From Kocuria turfanensis (GTDB lineage: Bacteria > Actinomycetota > Actinomycetes > Actinomycetales > Micrococcaceae): 64,000 nt of DNA. Of the stretch, positions 44,250 to 52,933 are shown one piece after another. Position 1 is the first letter of the stretch, and every line of letters starts with the position of its first letter. The notes beneath the pieces are model-generated. The model had not been told where the DNA came from, made no database searches, and worked only from the letters and a program-made list of their open reading frames with translations. The position numbers and the translations under genes were made by a program. The stretch covers positions 372,001 through 436,000 of the forward strand of contig NZ_CP014480.1 in NCBI RefSeq assembly GCF_001580365.1. The letters are read 5' to 3'.

Positions 44250-44636
44250 TCAGGAATCGCCCTGACGCTGGGCGAGCCGTCGGCGCATCATCACGACGAG
44301 CGCCCCGAACAGGACCAGGAAGGACGCTGCGAGGGCGTTGCCGGCCAGGCCCAGGGCGATGGCGGAGCCGATGGCGACGACGCCGACGGTCGAAAGGCAG
44401 GCGATGCCGCGCCACCAGGTCCGTCGCTGGGCCTGGCTGAACGGGACGGCCTCTTCCTTCTCGCTGCCCTCCGGCACGAAGAGCTGCAGAAGGAAGCTGA
44501 TCCCGAGCAGGGACGGGCCCCCCGTCGACAACGACGGCTGTGACGCGTTGAGTCCGGCCACCAGGAGGCCGGCGCCCCACTCGGTGGTGCGGACGGCGCT
44601 CCTCGGTGGACCTGTTGAGGACACCAGCATCTCCAT
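44250..44636 (-). pseudogene. Truncated paralogue of the 15297 membrane protein
   Basis: From an ATG at 44636, 128 residues. The part after residue 20 aligns closely with the last 110 residues of 15297: GLLVAGLNAS, LQLFVPEGSEKEEAVPFSQA, QRRTWWRGI, ending ALVVMMRRRLAQRQ. The N-terminal two helices and polar loop are missing or replaced; a hydrophobic run (LALALALAIAFLFAC) from a CCAGGG microsatellite lies upstream in the same frame. Whether the stump is expressed is unknown. Confidence 0.7.
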
Positions 44637-44885
44637 CAAGGAATCAGACGTGGCGAGCTCCCGGTGCGCAGCACGACATGGGCACGCGAAGAGGAAAGCG
44701 ATGGCCAGGGCCAGGGCCAGGGCCAGGAGGATCTTCCGGTGGTCGCACCCGGACCACCCGGTTCGCCAGTGTTCGGGAAGGCTCTGGACATTGCGACAGT
44801 CCTGCTCAGATCCGGCGGGTTCTTCGGGCAGGGTGGGGTAGGAGTTGCCGGTCGCGTCCGTCGTAGCGCAGAAGGGTCGTACCCC

Positions 44886-45020
44886 ATGATCGAGACCAGA
44901 CAGGAGCCGCCGCAGAATCCGAGTTGGTGGTGGAGGATGGGACACCTTCTGGATCGTGTGCTGGACGTGGTCAGTGTCGTTCCTCTGCTGGGCTGGCTGA
45001 TCAGAGTTCTCGGCAGATGA
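44886..45020 (+). CDS. Possible 44-residue membrane peptide
   Basis: ATG 44886 with AGAAGGG about 10 nt upstream. MIETRQEPPQNPSWWWRMG is followed by an amphipathic to hydrophobic helix LDRVLDVVSVVPLLGWLIRV. Could be a real short membrane protein or chance. Downstream 45021-45392 holds nothing recognisable apart from a TAGAGT hexamer near 45291. Confidence 0.3.
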   Translation: MIETRQEPPQNPSWWWRMGHLLDRVLDVVSVVPLLGWLIRVLGR

Positions 45021-45392
45021 GGCCGGGATGACGACATGGCACAGAAGGTGGCGGGGAGTTCGCCGTGACGGTGTGGTGGCCAGGGGCGGTCCTGCGGGTT
45101 CCAGCGTCATGGGCCTGAGAGCCCTCGGAACACCCCATGGCGTCGACACCACCCGTGGGACAAGCCCGTCGTCGTCGGGTGTCCTTCGGCTGTCGGAGTT
45201 GCGACGTGCGGTGGGGGTTGCTGTCCGGCACACCGAGTGACGGTCCTGGAAAGACTGGACCCGGTCCCATACGCGGCACCCGGCGCGCCCGCTAGAGTCG
45301 TGGACATCGCGGCGCCGTGGTGGCCTCCTGACCGGCATCAGAGGCGGAGTGGGTCGGAGCCGTGTCCTGCCGCGCAGATGTGGAGGAAACCC

Positions 45393-46091
45393 ATGGAGCA
45401 TCGTGGAAGTCGTGCTGCGCTGTCGGCGCACCCTGATGGTGGACGTGCAGCCGCCCCGTCGACACCCGGGACGCATCCCCTCGCAGTGGAGTCCCGGGGG
45501 GACACCATGCTGTGTGTGCCGCACCGGCCGGAGACGGCGCGGCCGGTGCCTCTGCTGGTGGCGCTGCACGGAGCCGGTGGACTCCCGAAGGGCAGCCTGG
45601 CCGTGCTGCAGACGATCGCCGACCAGTACGGGACCGCCGTCCTCGTCCCCGTCTCGCGGAGTTCGACCTGGGACGGGATCCGCAACGACTACGGTCCCGA
45701 CGTCGATGTCATCGATCATTCACTGCACCGCGCGTTCGACACCGTGGCAGTGGATCCCGAGCGGATCGGTGTCGTGGGGTTCTCGGACGGCGCTTCCTAC
45801 GCACTGGGCCTGGGCTTGGCCAATGGTGACCTGTTCGGCCACCTCATCGCTTTCTCTCCGGGCTTCATACCTCCTGCTCCCCGCCGGGGACGCCCTCGCA
45901 TCCTGGTCTCCCACGGGGTGACAGATCCAGTCCTGCCCATCGACCGCACCAGCAGACGCATCGTGCCGACTCTGCAGCACACCGGTTACGACGTCACCTA
46001 CCTCGAATTCGACGGCGCCCACACCGTTCCGCTGGACATCGCACTCAGGGCCGCGGAATGGCTCGGCTGGAACGACCCACCCACCGGGTAG
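45393..46091 (+). CDS. Alpha/beta hydrolase, esterase/phospholipase type
   Basis: 232 residues from ATG 45393 with GGAGG at 6 nt. Oxyanion segment LLVALHGAGGLP (about 54-65), nucleophile motif GFSDGASYALGLGLA (Ser in G-F-S-D-G), acid Asp in LVSHGVTDPVLPID, and the catalytic His in EFDGAHTVP. All are present, so the enzyme should be active on a small ester. No signal peptide is convincing. It is an isolated intact gene in the decay zone. Confidence 0.85.
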   Translation: MEHRGSRAALSAHPDGGRAAAPSTPGTHPLAVESRGDTMLCVPHRPETARPVPLLVALHGAGGLPKGSLAVLQTIADQYGTAVLVPVSRSSTWDGIRNDYGPDVDVIDHSLHRAFDTVAVDPERIGVVGFSDGASYALGLGLANGDLFGHLIAFSPGFIPPAPRRGRPRILVSHGVTDPVLPIDRTSRRIVPTLQHTGYDVTYLEFDGAHTVPLDIALRAAEWLGWNDPPTG

Positions 46092-46320
46092 GGGACGGGC
46101 CGGACCGTCCACCTGGCGAGGTCGCTTCAGGACGGACGGTTGCCGGCTGCGGTAGGGGCAGGGGGCCGGCGGACCTCCAGGGATTCCCGGATCGGCAACG
46201 CGCTGCGGCTGATCGAGATCGGGGAGGCGGTCACCCAGGTCGCCCGGGGCCGGGGGCCTGTCCTTCATCCACCATGCCTGGGCACCGGAGCGCCGTCACC
46301 GCGTGCGCTCCTCGCTCCGG

Positions 46321-47055
46321 TCAGGCATCGAAGTGAGTGCTGGCCGGGCCCTTCCCCACGGTGGCGACCAGATGGGCGGCCAGGTCGCGCAGTTTGACGT
46401 TGCGGTGGTTGGAGGCGGCCCGCAGGATGTCGACGGCTTTGTCCTGGGAGCAGCGGTTCTGGCCCATGATGATGCCCACGGCCAGGTCGATGGTGGTCCG
46501 GGACGCCATGGCCGTTTTCAGGTCCGTCTCGGTGTCCCGGTGGCGGGCCATGCGCACGGCCAGGCGCAGGGTGGTGGAGGCCGCGGCCACCTGTCCCTGG
46601 ATCACCTCGAGGATGGCCTCGTCGAAGGCCTCCGGGTGATCGGCGTAGACGTCCAGACCCGCGGCGGCCTCCCCGGCCAGCTCGAAGGGCACGCCCAGGG
46701 CCGAGAGGATCCCGGCTTCGGCGGCGGCGGCTCCGTAGGCGGGCCACCGCGGGTCGGTGCGGGTGTCGGCCACGTGGACCAACCGGTGCTCCCGGGCGGC
46801 GGTCAGGCACGGTCCGTCACCGTAGTGGTACTGGATCTCGTCCAGCGCCTCGGCCTGCGGACTGGACGAGGACACGGTGGTGGATCGCTTCGGGCGCAGC
46901 AGGGTCACCGCGCACCACACCTGCTCCCCGCCGGTGGACAGGGCCTCGGCGATGCCGGCGGTCAAGGCGTCGAGGAAGCCGGTGATGTCCTCGCTCTCGA
47001 GCAGCAGCTCCTGCAGGGGTGCCAGGGGCGCGCTGCCCGTCGGGTGATCGGTCAT
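46321..47055 (-). CDS. GAF-ANTAR domain regulator
   Basis: 244 residues: GAF domain about 25-165 (ALDEIQYHYGDGPCLTAARE, ILSALGVPFELAGEAAAGLD) and a C-terminal ANTAR domain (TAMASRTTIDLAVGIIMGQN, CSQDKAVDILRAASNHRNVK, LRDLAAHLV). ANTAR domains bind paired hexaloop RNA hairpins and act as transcription antiterminators; the GAF part senses the signal. Common in actinobacteria. It is transcribed in the same direction as, and 74 bp downstream of, the 47129/47515 pair. Confidence 0.9.
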   Translation of the reverse strand: MTDHPTGSAPLAPLQELLLESEDITGFLDALTAGIAEALSTGGEQVWCAVTLLRPKRSTTVSSSSPQAEALDEIQYHYGDGPCLTAAREHRLVHVADTRTDPRWPAYGAAAAEAGILSALGVPFELAGEAAAGLDVYADHPEAFDEAILEVIQGQVAAASTTLRLAVRMARHRDTETDLKTAMASRTTIDLAVGIIMGQNRCSQDKAVDILRAASNHRNVKLRDLAAHLVATVGKGPASTHFDA

Positions 47056-47128
47056 GGTCTGCCTTTCTTCCGGGGTCGGTGCGACGCCGTGTCTGCCCGG
47101 TCCGTGCCCGGTGGACACCGCCCAGCGC

Positions 47129-47515
47129 CTAGATCCGGGGGTCATTGCGGTGCTTCGCGTTGCGGTCCTTCGCGTTGCGGTCCTGGAGGGGAGCGTTCCC
47201 GTCCTCGGCGGCGGATCTCCCGGTGGAGACGGTGGGGCCGCCGGTCAAATCCGCGGCGTAGGGCGCCTTGGGCGGAGCCAGGTCGATGAGGATCTCGTTG
47301 GCGGCCTGGGCGAGCATGTCCCGCTGCAGCCGAGGCAGGGCCAGGGAGTGGTGCAGGTAGGCGTCGAGCTCGAACTCGGACACGTCCCCGCCGATGCTGA
47401 AGTAGTACAGCCACAGCTCGGGCCGGTCGATACCGGCGGCGAGCATCGTGACCCGCAGGCGGCGGGCCTGCTCGTGGACGAGTGCCTCGTCGTCGGCACC
47501 CCTCGGCGTGGCCAT
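47129..47515 (-). CDS. Hypothetical protein of GAF-ANTAR operon
   Basis: 128 residues. The conserved part is ARRLRVTMLAAGIDRPELWL, YYFSIGGDVSEFELDAYLHH, followed by RDMLAQAANEILIDL. The tail is low-complexity (QDRNAKDRNAKHRNDPRI) from a 15-bp tandem repeat. The start overlaps the stop of the GAF-ANTAR gene at 47515 by ATGA. Proteins like this often accompany such regulators; role unknown. Confidence 0.75.
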   Translation of the reverse strand: MATPRGADDEALVHEQARRLRVTMLAAGIDRPELWLYYFSIGGDVSEFELDAYLHHSLALPRLQRDMLAQAANEILIDLAPPKAPYAADLTGGPTVSTGRSAAEDGNAPLQDRNAKDRNAKHRNDPRI

Positions 47516-48252
47516 CAGTGCTCCTCCTCCTGATAGTCCTCGCGGTCCGTGGCGGTTTCGATCAGCTCGGCGGCGACCTCGGCCACCCGCCGGCCCTGGG
47601 CGCGTGCGGTCTCCAGCAGCGCGGTCCGGGCCGCCTCGGGGGCCAGGTGCTCCTGGGCCATGAGCACACCGGTGGCCAGACCGACGGTCTCCCGGGTGGC
47701 CAGGGCCGTCTTCAGCGCCTCGTTCAGCCGCGTGGGCGTCTCCACCGGTTGGGCGGCCCCGAGCAGGGTGGCCGCCGCCTCGGCGAACAGCCCCAGCAGG
47801 CGTTCCTCGTCCGGCCCGAAAGCTCCAGGGGTGGTGGCGTAGACCTTCAAGGCACCCAGGGCCCGGCCCCGGTGGACCAGGGGAGTGCTCAGCACCGAGC
47901 GGATCCCGGAGGCGGCCGCGGCGGCCTCCCACCCCGCCCACCGGGTCTCGGTGGTGGTGTCCTCGATGCGCTGGGGCTCCTGCGTGGCCCAGGCAGTCAG
48001 GCACGGGCCCGTTCCCAGCTCGTACTGGGCGGCGTCGGCGGCCTCCACCACCGGGTCGGTGGCCGCGGTGGAGACCCGGGTTCCGGCCGTATCCAGCAGG
48101 GACACCCCGGCCCCGGCCGCGGCCGGGATCATCTGCTGGGCCGCGCGGGCCAGCCGGGACACCGCGGCGGTGGCGTCGTCCTGGCTCAGGAGCATGCCGT
48201 GCAGCTGGGCGAAGACGGTGGCCAGCTCACCGGGAGAAGGATCAGGGGGCAT
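47515..48252 (-). CDS. GAF-ANTAR domain regulator
   Basis: 245 residues with a GAF domain (about 30-165; VSLLDTAGTRVSTAATDPVV, YELGTGPCLTAW, IRSVLSTPLVHRGRALGALK) and an ANTAR domain (ALKTALATRETVGLATGVLM, AARTALLETARAQGRRV). Same layout as the 46321 protein but only distantly similar, so an old duplication. It leads the operon 48252-47129, perhaps also 46321. RNA hairpin targets were not located. Confidence 0.9.
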   Translation of the reverse strand: MPPDPSPGELATVFAQLHGMLLSQDDATAAVSRLARAAQQMIPAAAGAGVSLLDTAGTRVSTAATDPVVEAADAAQYELGTGPCLTAWATQEPQRIEDTTTETRWAGWEAAAAASGIRSVLSTPLVHRGRALGALKVYATTPGAFGPDEERLLGLFAEAAATLLGAAQPVETPTRLNEALKTALATRETVGLATGVLMAQEHLAPEAARTALLETARAQGRRVAEVAAELIETATDREDYQEEEH

Positions 48253-48751
48253 GGGAGAAGCCGTTCGGAAAGAGTGGCCGGGCTGGCGCGATGGCCGCTG
48301 CCGACTCCGTCAGCGTAGAAAGCGCCTCAGTCTCACTGACCCCCTCTTTATGATCAGTCTACTGTTCCTGTCGCGGTGCCGGTGGTGCGAAGTCCGGAGA
48401 ACGCGGTCCCGCATGACCCGGGGGTCCGTGTCCGGGCCGTTCCGGGGCCCGGCGCCCACGAGACATCGACGGTCCAGCCGTGCACTCGGCGCAGGGCCGG
48501 TTGCCGACGAGCCGGACATCGACCAGGCCCTCGGGTGGACGGCACGGCCGTCGCCGAAACCGGGTGGGGCCGTCAGGGTGCCTCCACCGCGTCGCCTTCG
48601 GCCTGTTGTCAGCCTCCTGCACCAGGCCGAGGCCGCACGGCGGGCTCCCTGAGGGAGGGTGAGTCGCTGGTCAGCACAGGGTAAGTGTGCTTATGGTAGG
48701 GGGACGGTTGAGAAGTGGCCGGACGTCTTCTGTTCGGAAGCAGGTGCTGCC
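48253..48751. other. Intergenic stretch of about 500 bp
   Basis: No protein found. The region near 48685-48705 (GTAAGTGTGCTTATGG) is relatively AT-rich and may hold the promoter for 48752. A leader with ANTAR-type hairpins would be expected somewhere but was not identified by eye. Confidence 0.35.
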
Positions 48752-49117
48752 ATGGGACCGAAAATCGCTGTTGTCGTGCAGGTCGACCTGGACGGACGGC
48801 AGGTGCGCATCGTGGTCACCGGTGCGGTGACCGAGATCAATCAGCAGGGTCTGTGCCCGGTGATCGGCCGAGCCCGCCGGCTGGTGCCGGGCATCCGGGT
48901 GGTCGTGGATCTGCGCCCGGCCGAGTCCGTGGAGCCGGCCGCGGTGGATCTGCTGCGCTGGTCGGCCGAGCACGAGAACGCGGCCGCGGGGGCGCAGAAG
49001 GTCGAGTTCCTGCTGGCCGACCGCGGCGCCGCACCGGCGACCACAATCCCCGGAACCACGAGGCCGGTTGGCCTTCCCGTGGCGCACGAGGCACGCAGGG
49101 CTGAGGTCACGGCATGA
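48752..49117 (+). CDS. STAS-like domain protein
   Basis: 121 residues resembling an anti-sigma antagonist: DLDGRQVRIVVTGAVTEINQ, GIRVVVDLRPAESVEPAAVD, EFLLADRGAAP. The strand-helix order fits STAS, but the phosphorylated Ser/Thr of regulatory STAS is replaced by SVEP. Proteins of this type sit beside GAF-ANTAR genes in several actinobacteria. ATG 48752 has no clear ribosome site. Confidence 0.65.
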   Translation: MGPKIAVVVQVDLDGRQVRIVVTGAVTEINQQGLCPVIGRARRLVPGIRVVVDLRPAESVEPAAVDLLRWSAEHENAAAGAQKVEFLLADRGAAPATTIPGTTRPVGLPVAHEARRAEVTA

Positions 49118-49299
49118 GCGCGGTGGTTGCCGGGCGGCACGGTGTTGCCCCGGCGGTGCCGGCTCATGGATGAGACGCGCTCCCCGGCGGAGGCGCTATC
49201 GGGCGACGCGCTGACCCCCGGCCGCATGGTGGAGGTGTGGGCCGACGGAGTGAACCGTCACGGGTTTGATGCCGCTTCCTTTCGATGAAGGATGAGGAC

Positions 49300-49611
49300 A
49301 TGCCCAAGAAGTACGACGCCGAGTTCAAGGCCCGAGCGGTGCGCATGGTGCGCGAGCACCAGCAGGACTATCCGTCGCTGACGGTGGCCTGTCAGCAGAT
49401 CGGTCAGCAGCTGGATCTGGGGCGGGAGACGCTGCGCAACTGGGTCCGTCAGGCCGAGATCGACTCCGGGGACCGGGATGGAGTCACCACGGCCGAGGCC
49501 GAAGAGATCAAGCGGCTCAAGGCCGAGAACAAACGGTTGCGCGAGGCCAACGAGATCCTGCGCAAGGCCTCGATTTTCTTCGCGGGGGAGCTCGACCCCC
49601 GCAATCGTTGA
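49300..49611 (+). CDS. IS3-family transposase OrfA
   Basis: 103 residues from ATG 49300 (GATGAGG upstream; 49285 is an alternative). Helix-turn-helix KYDAEFKARAVRMVREHQQD, LGRETLRNWVRQAE, followed by a leucine zipper (IKRLKAENKRLREANEILRK). OrfA binds the ends; the zipper ends near FFAGELD, where translation can slip -1 into orfB at the ATTTTCTT run near 49571. Confidence 0.92.
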   Translation: MPKKYDAEFKARAVRMVREHQQDYPSLTVACQQIGQQLDLGRETLRNWVRQAEIDSGDRDGVTTAEAEEIKRLKAENKRLREANEILRKASIFFAGELDPRNR

Positions 49612-50555
49612 TCGCCGGGTTCATCGACCAGATGAGGTCCGAAGGCTACGCGGTCGAGTCGATCTGCGCGGCCCTGCGCGAGCAGGGCGTGCCGATCGCC
49701 GCGAGAACCTACCGCTCCTGGAAGCAACCCGGTCGGCAGCCTGCCGCGCGCACGGTCAGCGACGCGATCGTCATGGATGTGCTGCTGGCCACCGTGGGCA
49801 CCCCGGAGGGCCTCTACGGCCGGCGGAAGATGACCGCCTACCTGCGCCGGTGTGGGCTGGCGGTGGCCCACTGCACGGTGGATCGACTGATGCGCTCCCT
49901 CGGGCTGGCCGGGGTGGTCCGAGGCCGGCGGGTGCGCACCACGATCCCGGCCAAGGATGGGACGCGGGCGTCGGATCTGCTCAACCGCAACTTCACCGCC
50001 GCGGCCCCGAACACCGTGTGGGTCGCCGACTTCACCTACGTGCGCACCTGGGCCGGATTCGTCTACGTCGCCTTCATCGTCGATGTCTTCGCCCAGCGCA
50101 TCGTGTCCTGGAACGCCGCCACCACCCGCACGACGGATCTGGTGCTCACCTGCCTGCGAATGGGCCGGTGGGACCGCACCCGTCAGGGCCTGGTGCTGCC
50201 GGAGGGGCTGATCCATCACCACGACGCCGGGTCCCAGTACACGGCGCTGCGCTTCACCGAGCATCTGGCCCTGGAGGGGATGGCCCCGTCGATCGGTTCG
50301 GTCGGGGACGCCTACGACAACTGCCTCATGGAGTCGATCATCGGCCTCTACAAGACCGAGTGCATCCGCCCGGGCCCGTTCGTGAAGGCACCACTGAAAA
50401 CTGTCAGCGACGTCGAGTACTCCACGCTGGCCTGGGTGGACTGGTACAACACCCGCAGGCTGCACTCCAGCCTCGGCAACGTCCCGCCTGCCGAGTTCGA
50501 GGCCGCCCACTACGATCAGATCACTGCGCCCCAGCCGGCGGCGCAGCCCGTATAA
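49608..50555 (+). CDS. IS3-family transposase OrfB (integrase core)
   Basis: 315 residues, probably made as an OrfAB fusion by -1 frameshifting. HTH_21 segment YGRRKMTAYLRRCG; DDE core with Asp in VWVADFTYVRT, Asp in HHHDAGSQYTALRF and Glu in CLMESIIGLYKTE. Frame intact, so the element is potentially active. Confidence 0.92.
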   Translation: MIAGFIDQMRSEGYAVESICAALREQGVPIAARTYRSWKQPGRQPAARTVSDAIVMDVLLATVGTPEGLYGRRKMTAYLRRCGLAVAHCTVDRLMRSLGLAGVVRGRRVRTTIPAKDGTRASDLLNRNFTAAAPNTVWVADFTYVRTWAGFVYVAFIVDVFAQRIVSWNAATTRTTDLVLTCLRMGRWDRTRQGLVLPEGLIHHHDAGSQYTALRFTEHLALEGMAPSIGSVGDAYDNCLMESIIGLYKTECIRPGPFVKAPLKTVSDVEYSTLAWVDWYNTRRLHSSLGNVPPAEFEAAHYDQITAPQPAAQPV

Positions 50556-50764
50556 AGACGGCAGAGAAGCCGTGACGGTTCAGAGTGTTCTCCTACCGCG
50601 CCCGGGTGGAGGAACACATCGGGCACCTGGCGGTGGCGTGGGTGCGCGAAACCGGGCTGGGACACCGCCGGCTCGTCCTCGCCCAGCAGTGCCGGCCTCC
50701 CACCTTGGAAGCACCGGCACCGGCCGACCGGCCCCAACAACCTCCTCACCGCCGGACGCGGTGA

Positions 50765-51110
50765 TCGGAGGGTGTCGGTGGCGCTCGCGGGTGCCAGTGG
50801 TAGGCGGTGGAGACCTTGACCAGGCCGGCGCGTTCCAGCACGGGTCGGCAGTTCTCGTTGACGTGGCTGTGGTCGAGGTGCTTGTCCGTGCGCAGTCCGG
50901 AGCGGGGTCGGGCGGTGGTCAGCGCCCGGCAAAAGCCGTGCCCCGCCAGGGGGCCAGGGTCGGCGCGTCGGCGCCGTCGAGGTGCGGGTGGGTGACGTAC
51001 CCGCATCCACCGGGCAGGGTGACCAGCCGCAGCGGTCCCAGCCGTTCCACGGCCAGGGCACTGGGGGTCTCGGCATCGGTGCGCAGCTTGCGGGATATGT
51101 TGGGCACAGG
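50765..51110 (-). pseudogene. Degenerate acetyltransferase remnant
   Basis: Two minus-strand frames each keep part of a GNAT-like protein: LALAVERLGPLRLVTLPGG..., then, after a frame change, HVNENCRPVLERAGLVKVST, AYHWHP, the typical ending of a small acetyltransferase. No single frame spans both. Assignment is tentative. Confidence 0.45.
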
Positions 51111-51315
51111 TGCCCAGGCTCGTGGCTGTGTCCTCCGGGGCCGGAACGGCGGGGGGCATGTCCGGGAGTTCTCCGCCCCGTTGGGGTTCCGGCAGAGGTG
51201 CGTTGCCCAGCGTCCCCCAGGCATCCCTCAGCTCACTCGGGCGCCGTCCGACCGCAGGGGTTCGTCGTCCGCTCCCTGGCCGGAGGACGGTCGAAGGCGC
51301 CCAACCGGCCGTGGC

Positions 51316-51795
51316 TCATTCCGCACGGGGTGGTCGGAGGGGGCGATGCATCACGAAGTTGCGCAGCTCGACGCCCAGCCTGACCGGGTGCTGCTCGGCC
51401 AGGACCGTGAATCCGTGGGCTTCGAAGAACGGCCGTGCGGTCAGGCTCGCGTGCGCGGTGAGCTCGGGTGCCCCGTGCGATGCGGCGGTACGAGCCGCCC
51501 ACTCCAGCAGGGCCGTGGCCACCCCGCGGCGTGCGTAGGCCGGGTCGGTGAACATCATGTCGATGTAGCCGCGCGCGTCGACGTCGGTGAATCCCAGGAC
51601 GTGCTCCCCGTCGCAGGCCACCTGTGTCGTGGCGGCGTCTCGGGCGGCATGCCACTGGCCGACGTCGATGTCCTCGTCCGCCCAGGCGGCGATCTGCTCC
51701 GGGGTGTAGTCGCGGCTGGCGGTCAGCCTGATGGCCCGCAGGAAGACCTTGAGGGTCGCCTGAGCATCCGATGGCCGATACGGTCGCAGCTCCAT
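51316..51795 (-). CDS. GNAT-family N-acetyltransferase
   Basis: 159 residues, typical single GNAT domain: MELRPYRPSDAQATLKVFLR, acetyl-CoA loop MMFTDPAYARRGVATALLEW, and the closing strands ARPFFEAHGFTVLAEQHPVR. Start at 51795. Resembles the YjaB/YafP subgroup (ELRxY, RNFVMHRPL ending). Substrate unknown. Confidence 0.9.
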   Translation of the reverse strand: MELRPYRPSDAQATLKVFLRAIRLTASRDYTPEQIAAWADEDIDVGQWHAARDAATTQVACDGEHVLGFTDVDARGYIDMMFTDPAYARRGVATALLEWAARTAASHGAPELTAHASLTARPFFEAHGFTVLAEQHPVRLGVELRNFVMHRPLRPPRAE

Positions 51796-52026
51796 GTGCC
51801 GAGGCTACGAGGGCGAGCCCGTCTGCCGCTACAGGACGGCCGACTCTGCCCGGGGGGCTGCCCGGCCTGATGGTGCGGCGGTGAGCCGAGGCGCCGACGT
51901 CCCGCCTCGAGCGTGTCGATCGAGGTCTGTGGAGGCGGCCGCGGCATCACACGCTGGGTCACACGGTCGGGGTCGAACCTGAGGCAGTCACCGCAGGAGC
52001 GGCGGCACTGCCCGAAAGGAACTGTC

Positions 52027-52224
52027 ATGTCCGATCAGTCCAGCGCAGCGGACCGCAACATCACCGAGCGGCCATCACCCGGGACGGCCCTCGACGGGCT
52101 CGTTGCGGGGGCGCAACCCCGGACCTTCCTACCAGCGCCGCGACGCCCCGCCAGGGGTCACGGCACGAGCGCCGCCCGGTCACGTCGGGGTGGCGTGCGA
52201 CAGCGGTGGACCGCTCACTCCTGA
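52027..52224 (+). CDS. Small hypothetical protein
   Basis: 65 residues from ATG 52027 with GAAAGGA at 6 nt. The N-terminal half (SDQSSAADRNITERPSPGTA) is polar and could belong to a longer protein; the C-terminal half is Arg-rich and disordered. No family recognised; the ribosome site is the main support. Confidence 0.35.
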   Translation: MSDQSSAADRNITERPSPGTALDGLVAGAQPRTFLPAPRRPARGHGTSAARSRRGGVRQRWTAHS

Positions 52225-52316
52225 CGGCATCGCGTCGAACGGGTGACGATCAGCAGCACGGTGACCGGACCACAGATTCCCCGTCCACCCGACACCGACC
52301 CCGTTCAGGAGACAGC

Positions 52317-52790
52317 ATGCTGCACGAAGCCCCCGTGGTCATCGAACGAGCCTCCCACGCCGATGCGGAGGAGATCGCCGCGATCCACCTCGACTCCCGC
52401 CGGAAGGCGCTGCCCTACCTGCCAGTCGTGCACAGCGAGGACGAGACGCGCCAGTGGATCGCCGACGTCGTCCTGGGAACCCAGGAGGTGTGGGTGGCAC
52501 GCCTGGACACCCGGATCGTTGCTTTTCTGGCGCTGAGCGAGGACATGCTCGAACAGCTCTACGTGGATCCGGCCCACGTCGGTCGAGGCATCGGCTCGCG
52601 GCTGGTCCGCTTGGCGCAGGCGCGACGCCCGGACGGACTCGAGCTCTACACCTTCGTGCGCAACACCCGGGCGCGGGCGTTCTACGAGCTCCACGGGTTC
52701 TCGGTGGTGAGCACCGGAGACGGGTCCGACAACGAGGAAGGAGAGCCCGACGCCCTCTACCGCTGGTGCGCCGACTCGACGTCGGGGTAG
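52317..52790 (+). CDS. GNAT-family N-acetyltransferase
   Basis: 157 residues from ATG 52317 (CAGGAG at 5 nt). VIERASHADAEEIAAIHLDS at the start, acetyl-CoA loop LYVDPAHVGRGIGSRLVRLA, then LELYTFVRNTRARAFYELHG and FSVV, and an Asn-Glu-rich acidic end before ALYRW. A complete, well-conserved GNAT enzyme. Substrate unknown. Confidence 0.92.
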   Translation: MLHEAPVVIERASHADAEEIAAIHLDSRRKALPYLPVVHSEDETRQWIADVVLGTQEVWVARLDTRIVAFLALSEDMLEQLYVDPAHVGRGIGSRLVRLAQARRPDGLELYTFVRNTRARAFYELHGFSVVSTGDGSDNEEGEPDALYRWCADSTSG

Positions 52791-52933
52791 CGGACGACGG
52801 CAGTGCACCAGCTCTTCTCCCCGGCGAGCGGCGGTCTTGCGCGTGGCCGTCACGTGCCGCGCACCACCACACCCTCCGTGCATGGCCGGCTGCCGGCCAC
52901 GGCTCCCGATGACAGGCTCTTGCCGGCGCTCGG

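Larger units (their letters stand above)
49251..50582 (+). mobile_element. IS3-family insertion sequence, 1332 bp
   Basis: Ends TGAACCGTCACGGGTTTG and TGAACCGTCACGGCTTCT (read inward) are about 24-bp inverted repeats with 20 identities. A 3-bp target duplication GAG occurs at 49248-49250 and 50583-50585, the size expected for IS3. Two overlapping genes orfA/orfB are intact. Confidence 0.92.
49166..50764 (+). pseudogene. Small gene interrupted by the IS3 element
   Basis: Before the element: MDETRSPAEALSGDALTPGR, MVEVWADG. Joining 49250 directly to 50586 (removing one GAG copy and the element) gives an unbroken frame: VFSYRARVEEHIGHLAVAWV, RETGLGHRRLVLAQQ, ending TGA 50762-50764. The restored product is about 87 residues, family unknown. 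The clean reconstruction confirms a simple insertion. Confidence 0.75.
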
